A stretch of 64,000 nt of DNA from RPQJ01 sp963754535 (GTDB lineage Bacteria > Pseudomonadota > Gammaproteobacteria > Steroidobacterales > Steroidobacteraceae), in assembly GCA_963754535.1 (NCBI GenBank), contig CAVWGG010000024.1, positions 124,001 to 188,000 on the forward strand, in the 5' to 3' direction. The position numbers and the translations under genes are program-made. Shown here in pieces: positions 48,163-57,759 of the stretch. The notes under the pieces are model-generated. The model made no database searches, was not told where the DNA came from, and worked only from the letters and a program-made list of their open reading frames with translations. Numbering within the stretch: position 1 is the stretch's first letter; each line of letters opens with the position of its first letter.

Positions 48163-49794
48163 TCAGGGCGAGGGAGGCGGTCCGAAGGCCTTGAGCATCA
48201 TCGCGGTCAGCTCGTGCATGCCGCCGATCGATGCGCGCGGCGGCTCCAGCCCGGCGGTGAAGCCCTGCGCGGTGAAGCGCTCCAGCAGTTGCGGATCGCG
48301 GGAGATGACGTGCACCGGAACGTCCCAGGACGCACCCTCGCCGCTGACGTTTGCGGTCGGCTGGTGATCGCCCAGCAGCACGTACACCGTGTCGCGCGCT
48401 GGCGGCAGGCGCAGGAAACCGCCGATCCAGCGGTAGGTGTACTCGACCAGTCGCACGTAGGCCGGCATCATGTCGAGCCAGTCGACGGGCACGGCCAGCG
48501 CGCGCGTCGCGTCGACCTCATCGAACGGCTGCTCGCCCAGCAGGCGTTGCCAGTCCGGCTGGTACGGAGGCACGCGGCCGAACGGCACGTGAGTGCTGAT
48601 CGTCGCCGCGAACACGAAGCGCGGCGGCGCCGAAGGTGGACGCGGATACAGCTGCTCGAAGCGGGCAAGGCGAACTGGTCCGGGATCTTCCACCAGTTGC
48701 CGAACGTAGGCCCGCGGTAGTCGAGGGAGCGCCCCTCGACGTACACGTCGTAACCGTACCAGGCGCGTTCCGGCCAGTCCCAGGACACCGACGGGTACAG
48801 GCCGAACGTCTGGTAGCCGTGCGAGCGGAAGACGCTGATCAGCGACGGACGCGTCGTCGTGAGCAGCAGGTCGTGACGACGCGGGTCCGAGAGGTCGATG
48901 CCGGCGAGCAGCGACACGTGCGCGAGATCGGATCCGCCGCCGATCGTGGGCGAACGTACGAAGGCAGACACCACCTGCAGGCCGGCGGCCGCAATGTCCG
49001 CGGCCAGGCGCTCGCGCGCCGGCCTGAGCACGCTGACAGCATGCGCATCGTCGTAGACGACAGCGCCGACCGACTCGAGGAACACGAGGTACACATCACG
49101 CCCGTGCAGTCCCTCGAGCGCGCGGCTGTTCGCGCTCGCCAGCGCGCCGTCCACGACGGTGGTCGCCGGCAGCACAGGGCCATTCGCTGCGCCGAAGCGG
49201 CCGTAGCGAGCAGGTCGAGCTGTTCCCAATAGGTCGGGAGCACGGGCTTCGACACCAGCGGCCAGGTGGCGCGTACGCCGGCGTAGTTCGCCAGCACCAG
49301 CGCGAGCGCAGCGGCTGTCGCCAGCCAGGTCCAGCGCGCGCGCAGCGCGTAGGGCACGGCGTCGCGCGCGACAACCGCGATGGACAGGCGCAACAGGCGG
49401 TGCAGTCCCCAGCCGAGCAGCGCCAGCACGGTCAGCGCCACGCCAGTCTGCGGCCACGCGCCACCGGTGACCGCGACCCAGAAAAAGCGCGGGAGCTGCG
49501 GCACGTCCCAGTACAGACTGACGGCACGCCCGAACAGCGCCGGCACGGTCACGTCGGCGTAGCGCAGCAGGACGAGCAGCAGGTAGACGCCGGCCAGCAG
49601 TCCCGCCGCGCGGCGTGACAAAGCGCCGCGCCACGCGACCACGAGCAGCAGGAGCAACCACAGCCAGACGAAGCCGGGCGCCAGCCGCGCATCGGGCAGG
49701 ATGCCGGCGTGGGCCACCAGTTGCGAAAGCTCAGGCTGCAATTGAGGAACACCAGCGCGAGCAGCGCCGCCGCGGTTCGGCGATAGACCGTCAT
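48163..49794 (-). CDS. LTA-synthase-like sulfatase membrane protein (three frameshifts)
   Basis: About 540 residues. Four or five N-terminal helices, then an alkaline-phosphatase/sulfatase-fold domain (DVYLVFLESVGA, PTIGGGSDLAHVSLLAGI, STHVPF, LLGDHQP). Such proteins transfer or hydrolyse phospho-lipid headgroups at the outer face of the inner membrane. ATG 49794 begins MTVYRRTAAALLALVFLNCSL. One missing base each near 49705, 49171-49182 and 48665-48671 is needed to join the frames. Downstream of a methyltransferase and an ATP-grasp gene, the three probably forming one operon. Confidence 0.75.
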
Positions 49795-50491
49795 GGGCCG
49801 GCGTCCGCATCGGCGCAGTCGCGCCGTGGTCAGCGACACGTCCGACGCCGATGTAACCCATGCCGAACTGCACCGGCGTGACCTGCCAATCCTGCAGCCG
49901 CGGCGCAATGCGGTCCCAGGGCGTGCGCAGCTCGCCCGGCGCCCCGTTGTAGCCGCGATTCTTGAGGTAGACCCAGGGATTCAGCGGCGCGAGCCACCAC
50001 GGGAAGTACTTCATGCCGGCGATCGCCACCGCGGCACCCGGACGCGCGCAAGCGAGCACCGCGCTCACCGCGGACGCCGAGCGCAGGATGTCGTGCGTGT
50101 AGTGGAACAACAGCGCGTCGACCGGTTCCGGCAGGCGCAGCGCCTGCGCGGGTGTCTCGAACAGCAGCACGTTGCTCCACCCCGCCGCGGCGACCCGCGC
50201 ACGCGCGCCCGCGTGCATCTCGGGACTCTGGTCGAAGCCGAAGACCAATCCGCTCTCGCCGACCGCATCGCGCAGCAGGGCCAGGCTGAGGCCGGTGCCG
50301 CAACCGACATCGAGTACGCGCTGCCCGGGCTGCAGCCGCAGGGCGGCCACCGTACGCTCGCGGATCGGCCAGGTCGGACCGCAGGTGGCGTCATAGCCCG
50401 CGGCCCGTTTCCGGTACTTCAGCACCGAGCGAGCGCGAACCTCCGCGTCGGGCAAGGTCGCAGGACCCTGCCGTGACGGCGCCCCGCTCAT
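49793..50491 (-). CDS. Class I SAM-dependent methyltransferase (C-terminal end unresolved)
   Basis: About 230 residues. Methyltransferase motif I is VLDVGCGTGLSLALL, then FGFDQSPEM and LLFHYTHDIL. ATG 50491 overlaps the restored stop of the ATP-grasp gene (ATGA). The frame has no stop before the sulfatase start and runs into it, so an indel near 49830 or a true fusion is possible. I give the sulfatase start as the approximate limit. Acceptor unknown. Confidence 0.75.
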
Positions 50492-51872
50492 ACCGCGGAT
50501 GCCTCGGCCGACGACGCGCCGAGCGCGGAGAAGCATGGCGTCGCGGCGTGCACGCGCGCCGGCAGCGGACCGTGGTCAGGTAGGGCGCCGGCCAGCCGAG
50601 CAACGCGCTGGCGTCCTCGCAGCGCTGGCGCAGGTGCTCGCGGTCGCGCCCGCCCAGGTGCACGATCCCGTAGCGGTGGCTGCCGGTCCAGCGGAAGTCG
50701 CGGGCGAGCGAGCGCCCCCGCTTGGGAAAGCTGAACAGCAGAGCATCGGGAAATCCGCGGGCCAGGGCCTCGCGCTGCGGCGCGGCGGGTGCCGGCGGCA
50801 CGTCACCACTCGCATCGAAGGCCCGGTACACGAGGCTGGCGGCCGCCCGGGCGGTGGGCCGACGGAGCGGCAGCGACTGCGGATCCGCGCCCAGCGCCAG
50901 CGCCAGCGCCATGGCGTGGGCGTCGACGCCGTGCACGCGCTCGTACAGGTCGGAAAACTGCGAGGCCAGCCGCGGATTGCACTCGATCACGCGGAGGCCG
51001 TCGTCGTGATCGTCGTAGAAGAATTCCAGGTTGAAGAACCCGTGCGCGTAGCCGATGGCGCCAAGAAAGCGCTGCGCCACCTCGAGTGCGCGCCGCTGCA
51101 CCGCCGCGGCGAGCCGGCTCGGGTGTTCCCAGCGCATGAAGGCCTGCGTGCCGGGGTACATGACCGCGTCCACCACGCCCAGTGCATGCACGCGGCCGTC
51201 CTGCACCCAGCCGTCGAGGTTGAACTGCGCGGTCTGCGGTGCCACCGGCTCCTCGAGCAGCATCCGGTACGCGCTGCCCGCCTGCGGCAGCCGGGCACGG
51301 CACACGCGCTCGAAAGGCTCGACCAGCTGGCGGATGAGCCAGCGCTCGGGCCAGCCGAAACGCGTATGCGCGCGCAGTTGATCGGGCTCCTCGATGCGAC
51401 GCGCGAGCACCGAGAACGCGCCCTTCACCGGCTTTACGAACACGGGGTAGTCGAGGACCCCGGGAACGGGCGCGTCATCGCCCGCATCCAGGCCGGTGAA
51501 GCGAAGGTTGGCATCGGGCGCAACCTGCGCCAGCACGCGCCGCGCATGCAGCTTGTGCTGCGCGGCGAGGATGCTTTCCGGCGTCGCGCCGGGCAGCCCG
51601 AGCCGCTCGGCCACCAGCGCCGCGGCGAGGGTGCCGAATTGCTCGTGATGGGAAAGCACAGCCCGCCAGCCACGCCGCCGCCCGCGCTCCGCCTGCCGCG
51701 CCGCGAAGCGTTCAAGGTCGAACGCCGGCAACCTGAGATTGCTCGGGAACGAGAACAGGTCGAAGCCGGCATGATCGCAGCGCACCGGACCACCGGGCGC
51801 GCCGAGGCGCCGCATCGCCGCTCGATCCCAGTCGTAGGCGAAAAGCCAACCGATGCGGGGCGAGGAACTCAT
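50488..51872 (-). CDS. ATP-grasp ligase-like protein (one frameshift)
   Basis: About 460 residues. ATP-grasp core with YPVFVKPVKGAFSVLARRI, ERWLIRQLVEPFE and the metal-binding LRVIECNPRLASQFSDLYERVHGVDA. These enzymes join a carboxylate to an amine or thiol through an acyl-phosphate. A missing base near 50568-50571 shifts the frame close to the end; restoring it gives TTVPLPARVHAATPCFSALG and a TGA that overlaps the methyltransferase ATG. Upstream gene of an apparent three-gene operon; substrate unknown. Confidence 0.78.
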
Positions 51873-52051
51873 CCGGGCTGCTCGCCGGCGTGTCGTCTCG
51901 GGCTGTGGCGCGACGCACCCAGGAGCAGGCCGCCCAGCCAGTGGGAGTGCGCAGCAATGGCTTGCGGAAGCGGACAGTCATCGCGTGCTGGTCCGGAGTC
52001 TCGCCGCTGCATTCAGCCTTCATTGCCGCGCGCAGCTTCACGGTGAAATCG

Positions 52052-52127
52052 TGGTGGGCCCGCTGGGATTCGAACCCAGGACCAAGGGATTATGAGTCCC
52101 CTGCACTAACCGCTGTGCTACAGGCCC
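52052..52127 (-). tRNA. tRNA-Ile2 (anticodon CAT)
   Basis: Complete cloverleaf on the minus strand: seven-pair acceptor (GGGCCTG / CGGGCCC, one G-T pair), D arm GCAC/GTGC, anticodon loop CTCATAA, T arm CTGGG/CCCAG with TTCGAAT loop, and encoded CCA (52052-52054). The CAT anticodon fits Met or lysidine-modified Ile2. GACTCATAATCCCTTGGTC closely matches E. coli ileX rather than elongator tRNA-Met, so I call Ile2. Confidence 0.85.
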
Positions 52128-52187
52128 GCCGCGGCGCGAATTCTACGCACTTCGGCGACCCGGCGGCAGGCGCAACTGAGCGCAAGC

Positions 52188-53372
52188 CTACTTCGCCGCC
52201 GTCACCCGGATCAGCTGCCCGTCGTCCTCGTCCGTGAGCAGGTACAGCGCGCCATCCGGCCCATTCACGACCGCGCGAATGCGCTTCTCGAGCGCCTCGA
52301 CGAACAACCGCTCCTCGTTCACGACCTTGCCGTCGCGCAGTTCGAGCCGCGCCAGTTCGCCCACCTTCATCCCGCCCACGAACACGTTGCCCTTCCACTC
52401 GGGAATCGCAGACCCCGTGTAGAACGCGAGTCCGCTCGTCGCGATCGACGGCACCCAGTAATGCACGGGCGATTCCAGGCCCGGCGCCTCGGTGCGATCG
52501 CTGACCGGCTTGCCCGAATACTCCATGCCATACGTGACCAGCGGCCAGCCGTAATTGCGGCCGCCGAGCGTGCGGTTCAGTTCGTCGCCGCCTTTCGGCC
52601 CGTGCTCGTTGGTCCACAGGTCGCCCGTCGCCGGGTCGAGCGCCGCACCCTGGATGTTGCGATGGCCGAATGACCAGATCTCGGGCAGCGCGCCCGCCTG
52701 CTTGCGGTAAGGGTTGTCGGCCGGCGCCTTGCCGTCGCGGTCGATGCGCACGACCTTGCCGATGTGGTTGTCGAGCAGTTGCACCTTGTCGCGGCCCGAG
52801 TTGCGGTCGCCCAGTGTCACGAACAGGTTGCCGTCGCGACCGAACACCAGGCGCGAGCCGAAGTGATGCCGGCTGGCCATCGCCGGCTGCTGCTGGAAGA
52901 TGACGGTGACGTCCTCGAGCCCCTTGGGCGCCGAGCTTCGCGCGCGCGACGCTGGTGCCGTTCATCGCCGTCGCCGCGTGGTTCCGCGTACGAGAGATAG
53001 ATGCGCTGGTTGCGCGCGAACTCAGGATCGAGCGTGACGTCGAGCAGGCCGCCCTGCCCGACCGCGTCCACCGCTGGCACGCCGGCGAGCGGCTCACCCA
53101 GCCTTGCCGTTGCGATCGACGATCCGCAGCCGGCCCGGTCGCTCGGTGACGAGGGCACGGCCATCCGGCAGGAATGCGATACCCCATGGATGCTCGAGCC
53201 CGCTCGTGACGACCGTCAGCTGCACCCGGGCTTTCTCGGTAGCGACGACCTTGGAACCGTCGAGGGCCTGCGACGCAGCCGGCGCGAACACCAGCAGCGG
53301 GGTCGAGCCAAGCGTGAAAATGACCGAAGCAGCAGCGGACTGCGCTCGGGTGAGGGATAGAACGGGCCGCAC
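52188..53372 (-). CDS. PQQ-type sugar (glucose/sorbosone) dehydrogenase (three frameshifts)
   Basis: About 395-residue periplasmic beta-propeller enzyme of the GSDH family. Signal peptide (SAAASVIFTLGSTPLLVFAPA), then HPWGIAFLPDGRALVTERPGRL, the GQGGLLDVTLDPEF and LSYAEP blade motifs, HFGSRLVFGRDGNLFVTLGDR, ENP-like NPYR and EHGPKGGDELN. GTG 53372 is the start. One extra base each at 53102-53103, about 52967 and in CCCC 52920-52923 interrupts the frame; removing them gives a full-length protein. Oxidises sugars or related alcohols with PQQ in known members; the substrate is unknown. Confidence 0.82.
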
Positions 53373-53516
53373 GTGGAAGTCTCCGGGTAGCCGGAGAAGG
53401 ATGCAGACATTTTCGCACCCTTGCGGCCCGCGGAGTCAGGGCAGGCGTCGCCTCCGCCTGCAATCAGGCGAAACGCAGCCCGTCGCGAAACGGGCTGCGT
53501 CACGGCGTACTCCCGC

Positions 53517-53945
53517 TCAGGCTTTGGAGGCTGCCGCGTCGCGGGCGGCTTCCTTCGCCCTGAAGGCCGCGACCTCGTGCTTGCCTTCGATGAAGTAGTA
53601 GATCAGGAACGCCAGGCCGACCCCGGCCGGAATCAGGCCGAAGAACCGCACGTCCTCGCCCGCGACGGCGCCGAGCGCCAGGAACAGCGCGATGCCGATG
53701 AACAGCCAGATCATGCCGGTCAGCAGGTGACGCGGCCGCTTGTTGCGGTCCAGCGGGCTGTAAAACGCCTCGGGCAACGCGGGCAGGTCCATGCCGCGCT
53801 CGATGGCAGCCAGGCGTTCCTTGTGGTGCGCCTCGACGATGTCGCGACGGCGGCGGTAATCGAGGATCTGGTAAATGATGGGAATCCCGAGCGACATGAC
53901 GATCGCGACGATCGGGATGAATACGGCGACGACATCTTCATTCAT
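53517..53945 (-). CDS. DUF6249-type membrane protein
   Basis: 142 residues. An N-terminal helix (VVAVFIPIVAIVMSLGIPIIYQI), a basic/acidic cytosolic segment (RRRRDIVEAHHKERLAAIERGMDLP), then two helices. This layout matches DUF6249 proteins, which often sit beside ECF sigma genes. ATG 53945 follows AGGAGG. Divergent from the ECF sigma gene and preceded by the same promoter motif. Confidence 0.82.
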   Translation of the reverse strand: MNEDVVAVFIPIVAIVMSLGIPIIYQILDYRRRRDIVEAHHKERLAAIERGMDLPALPEAFYSPLDRNKRPRHLLTGMIWLFIGIALFLALGAVAGEDVRFFGLIPAGVGLAFLIYYFIEGKHEVAAFRAKEAARDAAASKA

Positions 53946-53969
53946 GGACGGGCCTCCTGGGCTGTTGAT

Positions 53970-54001
53970 CTTTGTATGCGCCGCCCGGGGAAAAGGTTGC
54001 A
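53970..54001 (-). promoter_or_regulatory. ECF-type promoter of the DUF6249 gene
   Basis: On the minus strand TGCAACCTT (54001-53993), 13 bases, GCATACAAAG (53979-53970). The ATG follows 25 bases later with AGGAGG between. It matches the motif at 54013-54045 in the opposite direction. Confidence 0.7.
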
Positions 54002-54012
54002 TCGGCCCGGCT

Positions 54013-54045
54013 TGCAACCTTCCGCCGCCGCAGGGGCATATAAAG
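54013..54045 (+). promoter_or_regulatory. ECF-type promoter of the sigma factor gene
   Basis: TGCAACCTT (54013-54021), 14 bases, GCATATAAAG (54036-54045). The initiation site would fall at or within a few bases of the ATG at 54050, predicting a leaderless or nearly leaderless sigma mRNA. The divergent twin at 53970-54001 supports recognition by the same ECF sigma, probably its own product. Confidence 0.7.
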
Positions 54046-54049
54046 GCCC

Positions 54050-54598
54050 ATGGATTCGGCAATCGAAGGTCACCTGGCGGCAGGCCGCCACGCCCGCGCG
54101 TTCGACCTGATCGTGCCCGAGTTCCGTGACCGGGTGTTCCGGCTCGCCTTTTCCATGCTCAAGGACCGCGCCGCGGCCGAGGACGCCGCCCAGGAGACCC
54201 TGGTCCGCGTCTGGAAAGCCTTGCCGGGTTTTGACGGCCGGGCGGCGCTCGGCACCTGGATCTACGCGATCACGCGCAATACCTGCCTGATGGAGCTGCG
54301 CAAGCGGCGGCCCACCGTCTCGTTCGACGATCCGGATTCGCTCGAAGCCCAGCACGCCGCCGCCAGCATCGCCACGGGTCCGGCCGGCGACCCCGAGCGC
54401 GACAACCTGCTGCGGCTGCTGGAAACACTGCCTGCCAACCAGCAGCAGGCCGTGCGACTGTTTTATCTCGAAGACCGTTCCTACGACGCAGTCGCCGAGT
54501 CGCTCGGCATGCCGCTCGGTACGGTCAAGAACTTACTGTTCCGGGCCCGCAAGCGCTTGATGGAGCTTGCCCAGCCCGAGGAGGTCCAGGCCGCATGA
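54050..54598 (+). CDS. ECF RNA polymerase sigma factor
   Basis: 182-residue group IV sigma. Region 2 (FRDRVFRLAFSMLKDRAAAEDAAQETLVRVWKAL, FDGRAALGTWIYAITRNTCLMELRKRR) and region 4 (LPANQQQAVRLFYLEDRSYDAVAESLGMPLGTVKNLLFRARKRL) are present. There is no region 3. Overlaps the anti-sigma gene by four bases. Autoregulation is suggested by the divergent twin promoters. The inducing signal is unknown. Confidence 0.93.
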   Translation: MDSAIEGHLAAGRHARAFDLIVPEFRDRVFRLAFSMLKDRAAAEDAAQETLVRVWKALPGFDGRAALGTWIYAITRNTCLMELRKRRPTVSFDDPDSLEAQHAAASIATGPAGDPERDNLLRLLETLPANQQQAVRLFYLEDRSYDAVAESLGMPLGTVKNLLFRARKRLMELAQPEEVQAA

Positions 54599-55156
54599 AC
54601 AGCAACGAAATCGCCCTTGCGCTCGGCCCCTGCGCCGACTACGAGTTCGACCTCGTCGAATTGCACGAGGGCTCGCTGGAACCCGGCCGGGCCGGCACCG
54701 TGCGACACCACATGGCGCAATGTGCCCGCTGTCGCGCCTACGCGGCGACGCTCGACGAACTCGATGCGGCGCTGGCCGGTGCCCTGCCGCGCCCCGCGTT
54801 GTCACCGGGTTTCGATGCGCGCCTGCGGGACGCAGATCGCGGAACTCTCGCACGTGCCGAATCGCACTGCAGCGCTCGCCACGGCGGAACGCGAGCACGA
54901 GTGGATGCTGCAGAACCTGGGTCGCGGACTCGGCTGGCGCACGGTACTGAATGCGGCGGCCCTGGCATCCGTCGTCGGCGGCGTGATCGTCGGTCTCGAC
55001 TCGGTTGCGCCGGGATTGCTGCAATCGTTCGGACTCGTCGGCCCGGGCATGAGCGCGACGCTGACGTTCTCAATCGCCCTCGGCGCCGTGTTTGCCGTGT
55101 GTGGCGCGGTGTTCGCGCGCCGACCGGCCGGCGGTTCGCTCCTGCTCGCGGACTGA
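54595..55156 (+). CDS. Zinc-type anti-sigma factor (one frameshift)
   Basis: About 186 residues. The cytosolic N-terminus has the ZAS motif HxxxCxxC (HHMAQCARC), which binds the ECF sigma. The C-terminal half has two membrane helices (LNAAALASVVGGVIVGLDSVAPG and LTFSIALGAVFAVCGAVFA). One extra G in GGG 54827-54829 breaks the frame after DARLR; removing it continues as TQIAELSHVPNRTAAL. Start ATG 54595 overlaps the sigma stop (ATGA), so sigma and anti-sigma are coupled. Confidence 0.88.
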
Positions 55157-55169
55157 ACGCCGCGAACGT

Positions 55170-55932
55170 CTACTTGCCCGCGGAATACCCGCGGTCGATC
55201 GCGAAATCCGCCCCCGTGATCGAAGCAGCGGCTGGCGAGCAGAGATAGAACACCAGCTCCGCCACTTCCTGCGGCTCGATGAACCGCGCCTGCGCGCCTT
55301 GCGGATACTTCTCCAGCAGCGCACGGTAATACGCAGTCCGGGTGGCCGCCGCCGTAGCGCCGGGCCTGGAATTCGAGCATCGGCGTGCGCACGTCCGCCG
55401 GCGACACGACGTTGGCACGCACGTCGTGCGGCGCGAGTTCCAGCGCCAGTGCCTTGGTGAACATCGTGACCGCACCTTTCGACGCGCTGTAGGCGGCGGC
55501 ATTCAGGTTGCCCTGCCGTCCCGCGTCGCTCGAGATGTTCACGATCGCGCCATGCGCCATCCGCAAGGCCGGAATCGCCGCCTTGCACATGAAGAACGTG
55601 CCCTTCGCGTTCACGTCCATCACGATGTCGAAGTCGTCCTCGCTGCAGCCCTCGACCGGCCCTTCGCGCCAGACGCCGGCCGTGTTCACCAGTGCGTCGA
55701 GGCGACCGCCGGTTGCGGCCAGGCAGGCATCGACGATCGCACGGCACCCCGTCGCTGAGCGCACATCACCGGGCACGCGCGCGACGATGGCGTCGTTCGC
55801 CAGCGCGGCGAGGCCGCGCGCGGCGATGTCCGTACAGCAGACTCTCCAGCCAGCCAGTGCGAAGCGCTCGACGATCGCGCTGCCCATGCCGCCCGCCGCG
55901 CCAGTGACCAGCACGACAGGGGCATTGCTCAC
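55170..55932 (-). CDS. Short-chain dehydrogenase/reductase (one frameshift)
   Basis: About 253 residues. Cofactor motif TGAAGGMGSAI; VNTAG; catalytic SSDAGRQGN and YSASKGA (Ser, Tyr, Lys). A frame break near 55337-55345 separates this from the C-terminus ...AYYRALLEKYPQGAQARFIEP...FAIDRGYSAGK in another frame; one extra base explains it. NADH/NADPH-dependent, substrate unknown. Start overlaps the neighbouring SDR stop (ATGA). Confidence 0.85.
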
Positions 55933-56693
55933 GCGTTGTGGTCCTCGATGATCGAGTTGCCGCCGTCGGCGACGATCAGCTGCCCGACGATGTAGGACGC
56001 CGCCGGCGATGCCAGGAATGCGATCAGTGCAGCAATCTCGTCAGGCGAACCCGAACGCCCGAGTGGCGTGCGCAGGCCGGCCGCCGCTTCCCGCCCGGTC
56101 TGCGAGCCGGTCGCGATCCAGCCCGGTGCGATCGCATTCACGGTCACGCCGTGAGGCGCCGCCTCGAGCGCGATCGCACGCGTGAATCCGACCATGCCCG
56201 CCTTCGCGGCCGCATAGGCCGTGTCCCCCGCCACCGCAGACACGGCTCCGGTCGTCGACGAAACGTTGACGATGCGGCCATAACCACGCGCCTTCATGCC
56301 GAGCAGGAAAGCACGTGTCACGAGGAATGCAGTCGTGAGGTTGCGTTCGAGCGAGCGCTGCCAGTCGCCGAGGTCGAGTCGCTCGAGGTGACCGGGCGCA
56401 TCCATTTCGCCGAGCACGGCCATGCCCGCGTTGTTTACCAGCACGCTGGCGTCGCCGAGCGCCTCTGCATGCTCATGCAGTCGCTCGACGTCAGGTTCAC
56501 TGGTCAGGTCGGCGACGATCGCATGGGCTTCGCAGCCTTCGGCGCGGAGTTCAGCCGCGCGATCCTTGATTCGATCGGTGGTAGAAACGACGAGGATGCA
56601 GTGCCCGGCGCGAGCGAGCGCCCGCGCCGTGGCAAAGCCGATGCCGGTCGGACTGCCAGCTCCCGTGACGACGGCGACGGTGCGCGCAGCCAC
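55929..56693 (-). CDS. Short-chain dehydrogenase/reductase (FabG-like)
   Basis: 254 residues. TGAGSPTGIGFATARAL cofactor loop, NNAGMAVLG, catalytic Ser in NVSSTTG and Tyr/Lys in YAAAKAG, and the C-terminal SYIVGQLIVADGG. GTG 56693 chosen: GAGG lies at SD distance and the ilvE stop is 11 bases upstream; the frame upstream lies inside ilvE. Same operon as ilvE and the other SDR. The substrate is unknown. Confidence 0.88.
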   Translation of the reverse strand: MAARTVAVVTGAGSPTGIGFATARALARAGHCILVVSTTDRIKDRAAELRAEGCEAHAIVADLTSEPDVERLHEHAEALGDASVLVNNAGMAVLGEMDAPGHLERLDLGDWQRSLERNLTTAFLVTRAFLLGMKARGYGRIVNVSSTTGAVSAVAGDTAYAAAKAGMVGFTRAIALEAAPHGVTVNAIAPGWIATGSQTGREAAAGLRTPLGRSGSPDEIAALIAFLASPAASYIVGQLIVADGGNSIIEDHNA

Positions 56694-56703
56694 GGAGTGA
56701 GCC

Positions 56704-57717
56704 TCAGACCTTGCGGGTCCAGCCGAACGTGTCGGGCGCGGTGCCGTTCTGGATGGCGACGAGCGCTGCACGCAGCTTCTGCGTCACCGGACCAACGTCG
56801 CCCGAGCCGACGCGCACGTCCGTGCCGTCGCTGCGCACCAGCGTGCCAACGCCTGCGAGCACGGCAGCGGTGCCGGACAGCGCGGCTTCACCGGTCTTGA
56901 CCCACTCCATCATCTCGGCGACGTCGAACACGCGCTCTTCGACCCTGAATCCCATCTGCCGCGCCATCGTCAGCAGCGAGTCGCGCGTGACGCCGTGGAG
57001 GAAGGACGAATCGAGACTGCGCGTCAGGATGTGCCCTTCGCGGATGAGCAGGAAGTTCGCGGCGCCGGTTTCCTGCACGGAGCCTTCCGGACAGAACAGC
57101 ACCTGGTCGATCTTGTACTTTTCCTTCGCGGCAAGTGTCGGCCCCATGGCCGCGGCGTAGTTGCCGCCGGTTTTCACCATGCCGAGGTGCTCCGCCGTGC
57201 GGTGCTTCTGGTCCTCGACATAGATACGCAACGGCTTCATGCCGCCCGAGAAGTAATCCCACACCGGGCTTGCCAGCACGATCAGCGTGGCTTCGTTCGA
57301 AGGCTGCGACGCAGCGCCGATGTTGGGCATCGTGCCGAACAGCACCGGCCGCATGTACAGCGCGCCCGGAGGCTCCGGCACCTGCGCACGGTTGCGATCG
57401 ATCGTCTGCAGGATCATGCGCTCGAGCTGCGCCTCGTCCGGCACCGGCAGCATCAGCAGCTTCGCGCTCTGGCGCAGGCGCGCCATGTGCCGGTCCATGC
57501 GGAAGACGTGGATGCTGTCGTCCGCGTAGCGATAGGCCTTGAAGCCTTCGAAGCAGGTGCTGGCGTAGTGCAGCACGTGCGCGGACGGGTGCATCGGGAT
57601 CGGCGCGACCGGCACGAGCTTGTCCTCACCCCACGCACCGTTGGCGAAGGTGGCGATGCTCATCTGGTCGGCGAGGACGGTGCCGAAGGCGGGACGCGCT
57701 GGGGGAGTCGTGGTCAT
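56704..57717 (-). CDS. ilvE: Branched-chain amino-acid aminotransferase
   Basis: 337 residues, fold-type IV PLP enzyme. Interconverts leucine, isoleucine, valine and their keto acids. Marks: HYASTCFEGFKAYR, MVKTGGNYAAAM with the PLP Lys region, and EVQETGAANFLL. Lies directly downstream of bkdA1A2B, linking transamination to oxidative decarboxylation of the same keto acids. Confidence 0.93.
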   Translation of the reverse strand: MTTTPPARPAFGTVLADQMSIATFANGAWGEDKLVPVAPIPMHPSAHVLHYASTCFEGFKAYRYADDSIHVFRMDRHMARLRQSAKLLMLPVPDEAQLERMILQTIDRNRAQVPEPPGALYMRPVLFGTMPNIGAASQPSNEATLIVLASPVWDYFSGGMKPLRIYVEDQKHRTAEHLGMVKTGGNYAAAMGPTLAAKEKYKIDQVLFCPEGSVQETGAANFLLIREGHILTRSLDSSFLHGVTRDSLLTMARQMGFRVEERVFDVAEMMEWVKTGEAALSGTAAVLAGVGTLVRSDGTDVRVGSGDVGPVTQKLRAALVAIQNGTAPDTFGWTRKV

Positions 57718-57759
57718 TGCATTGTTCTCGGGACGGGGCGGCGCTGTGAGGGCGCCAGT

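Noticed and set aside
52052..52127. Elongator tRNA-Met
   Set aside because: The CAT anticodon allows it, but the anticodon-arm and variable-loop sequence match E. coli ileX much better than metT.
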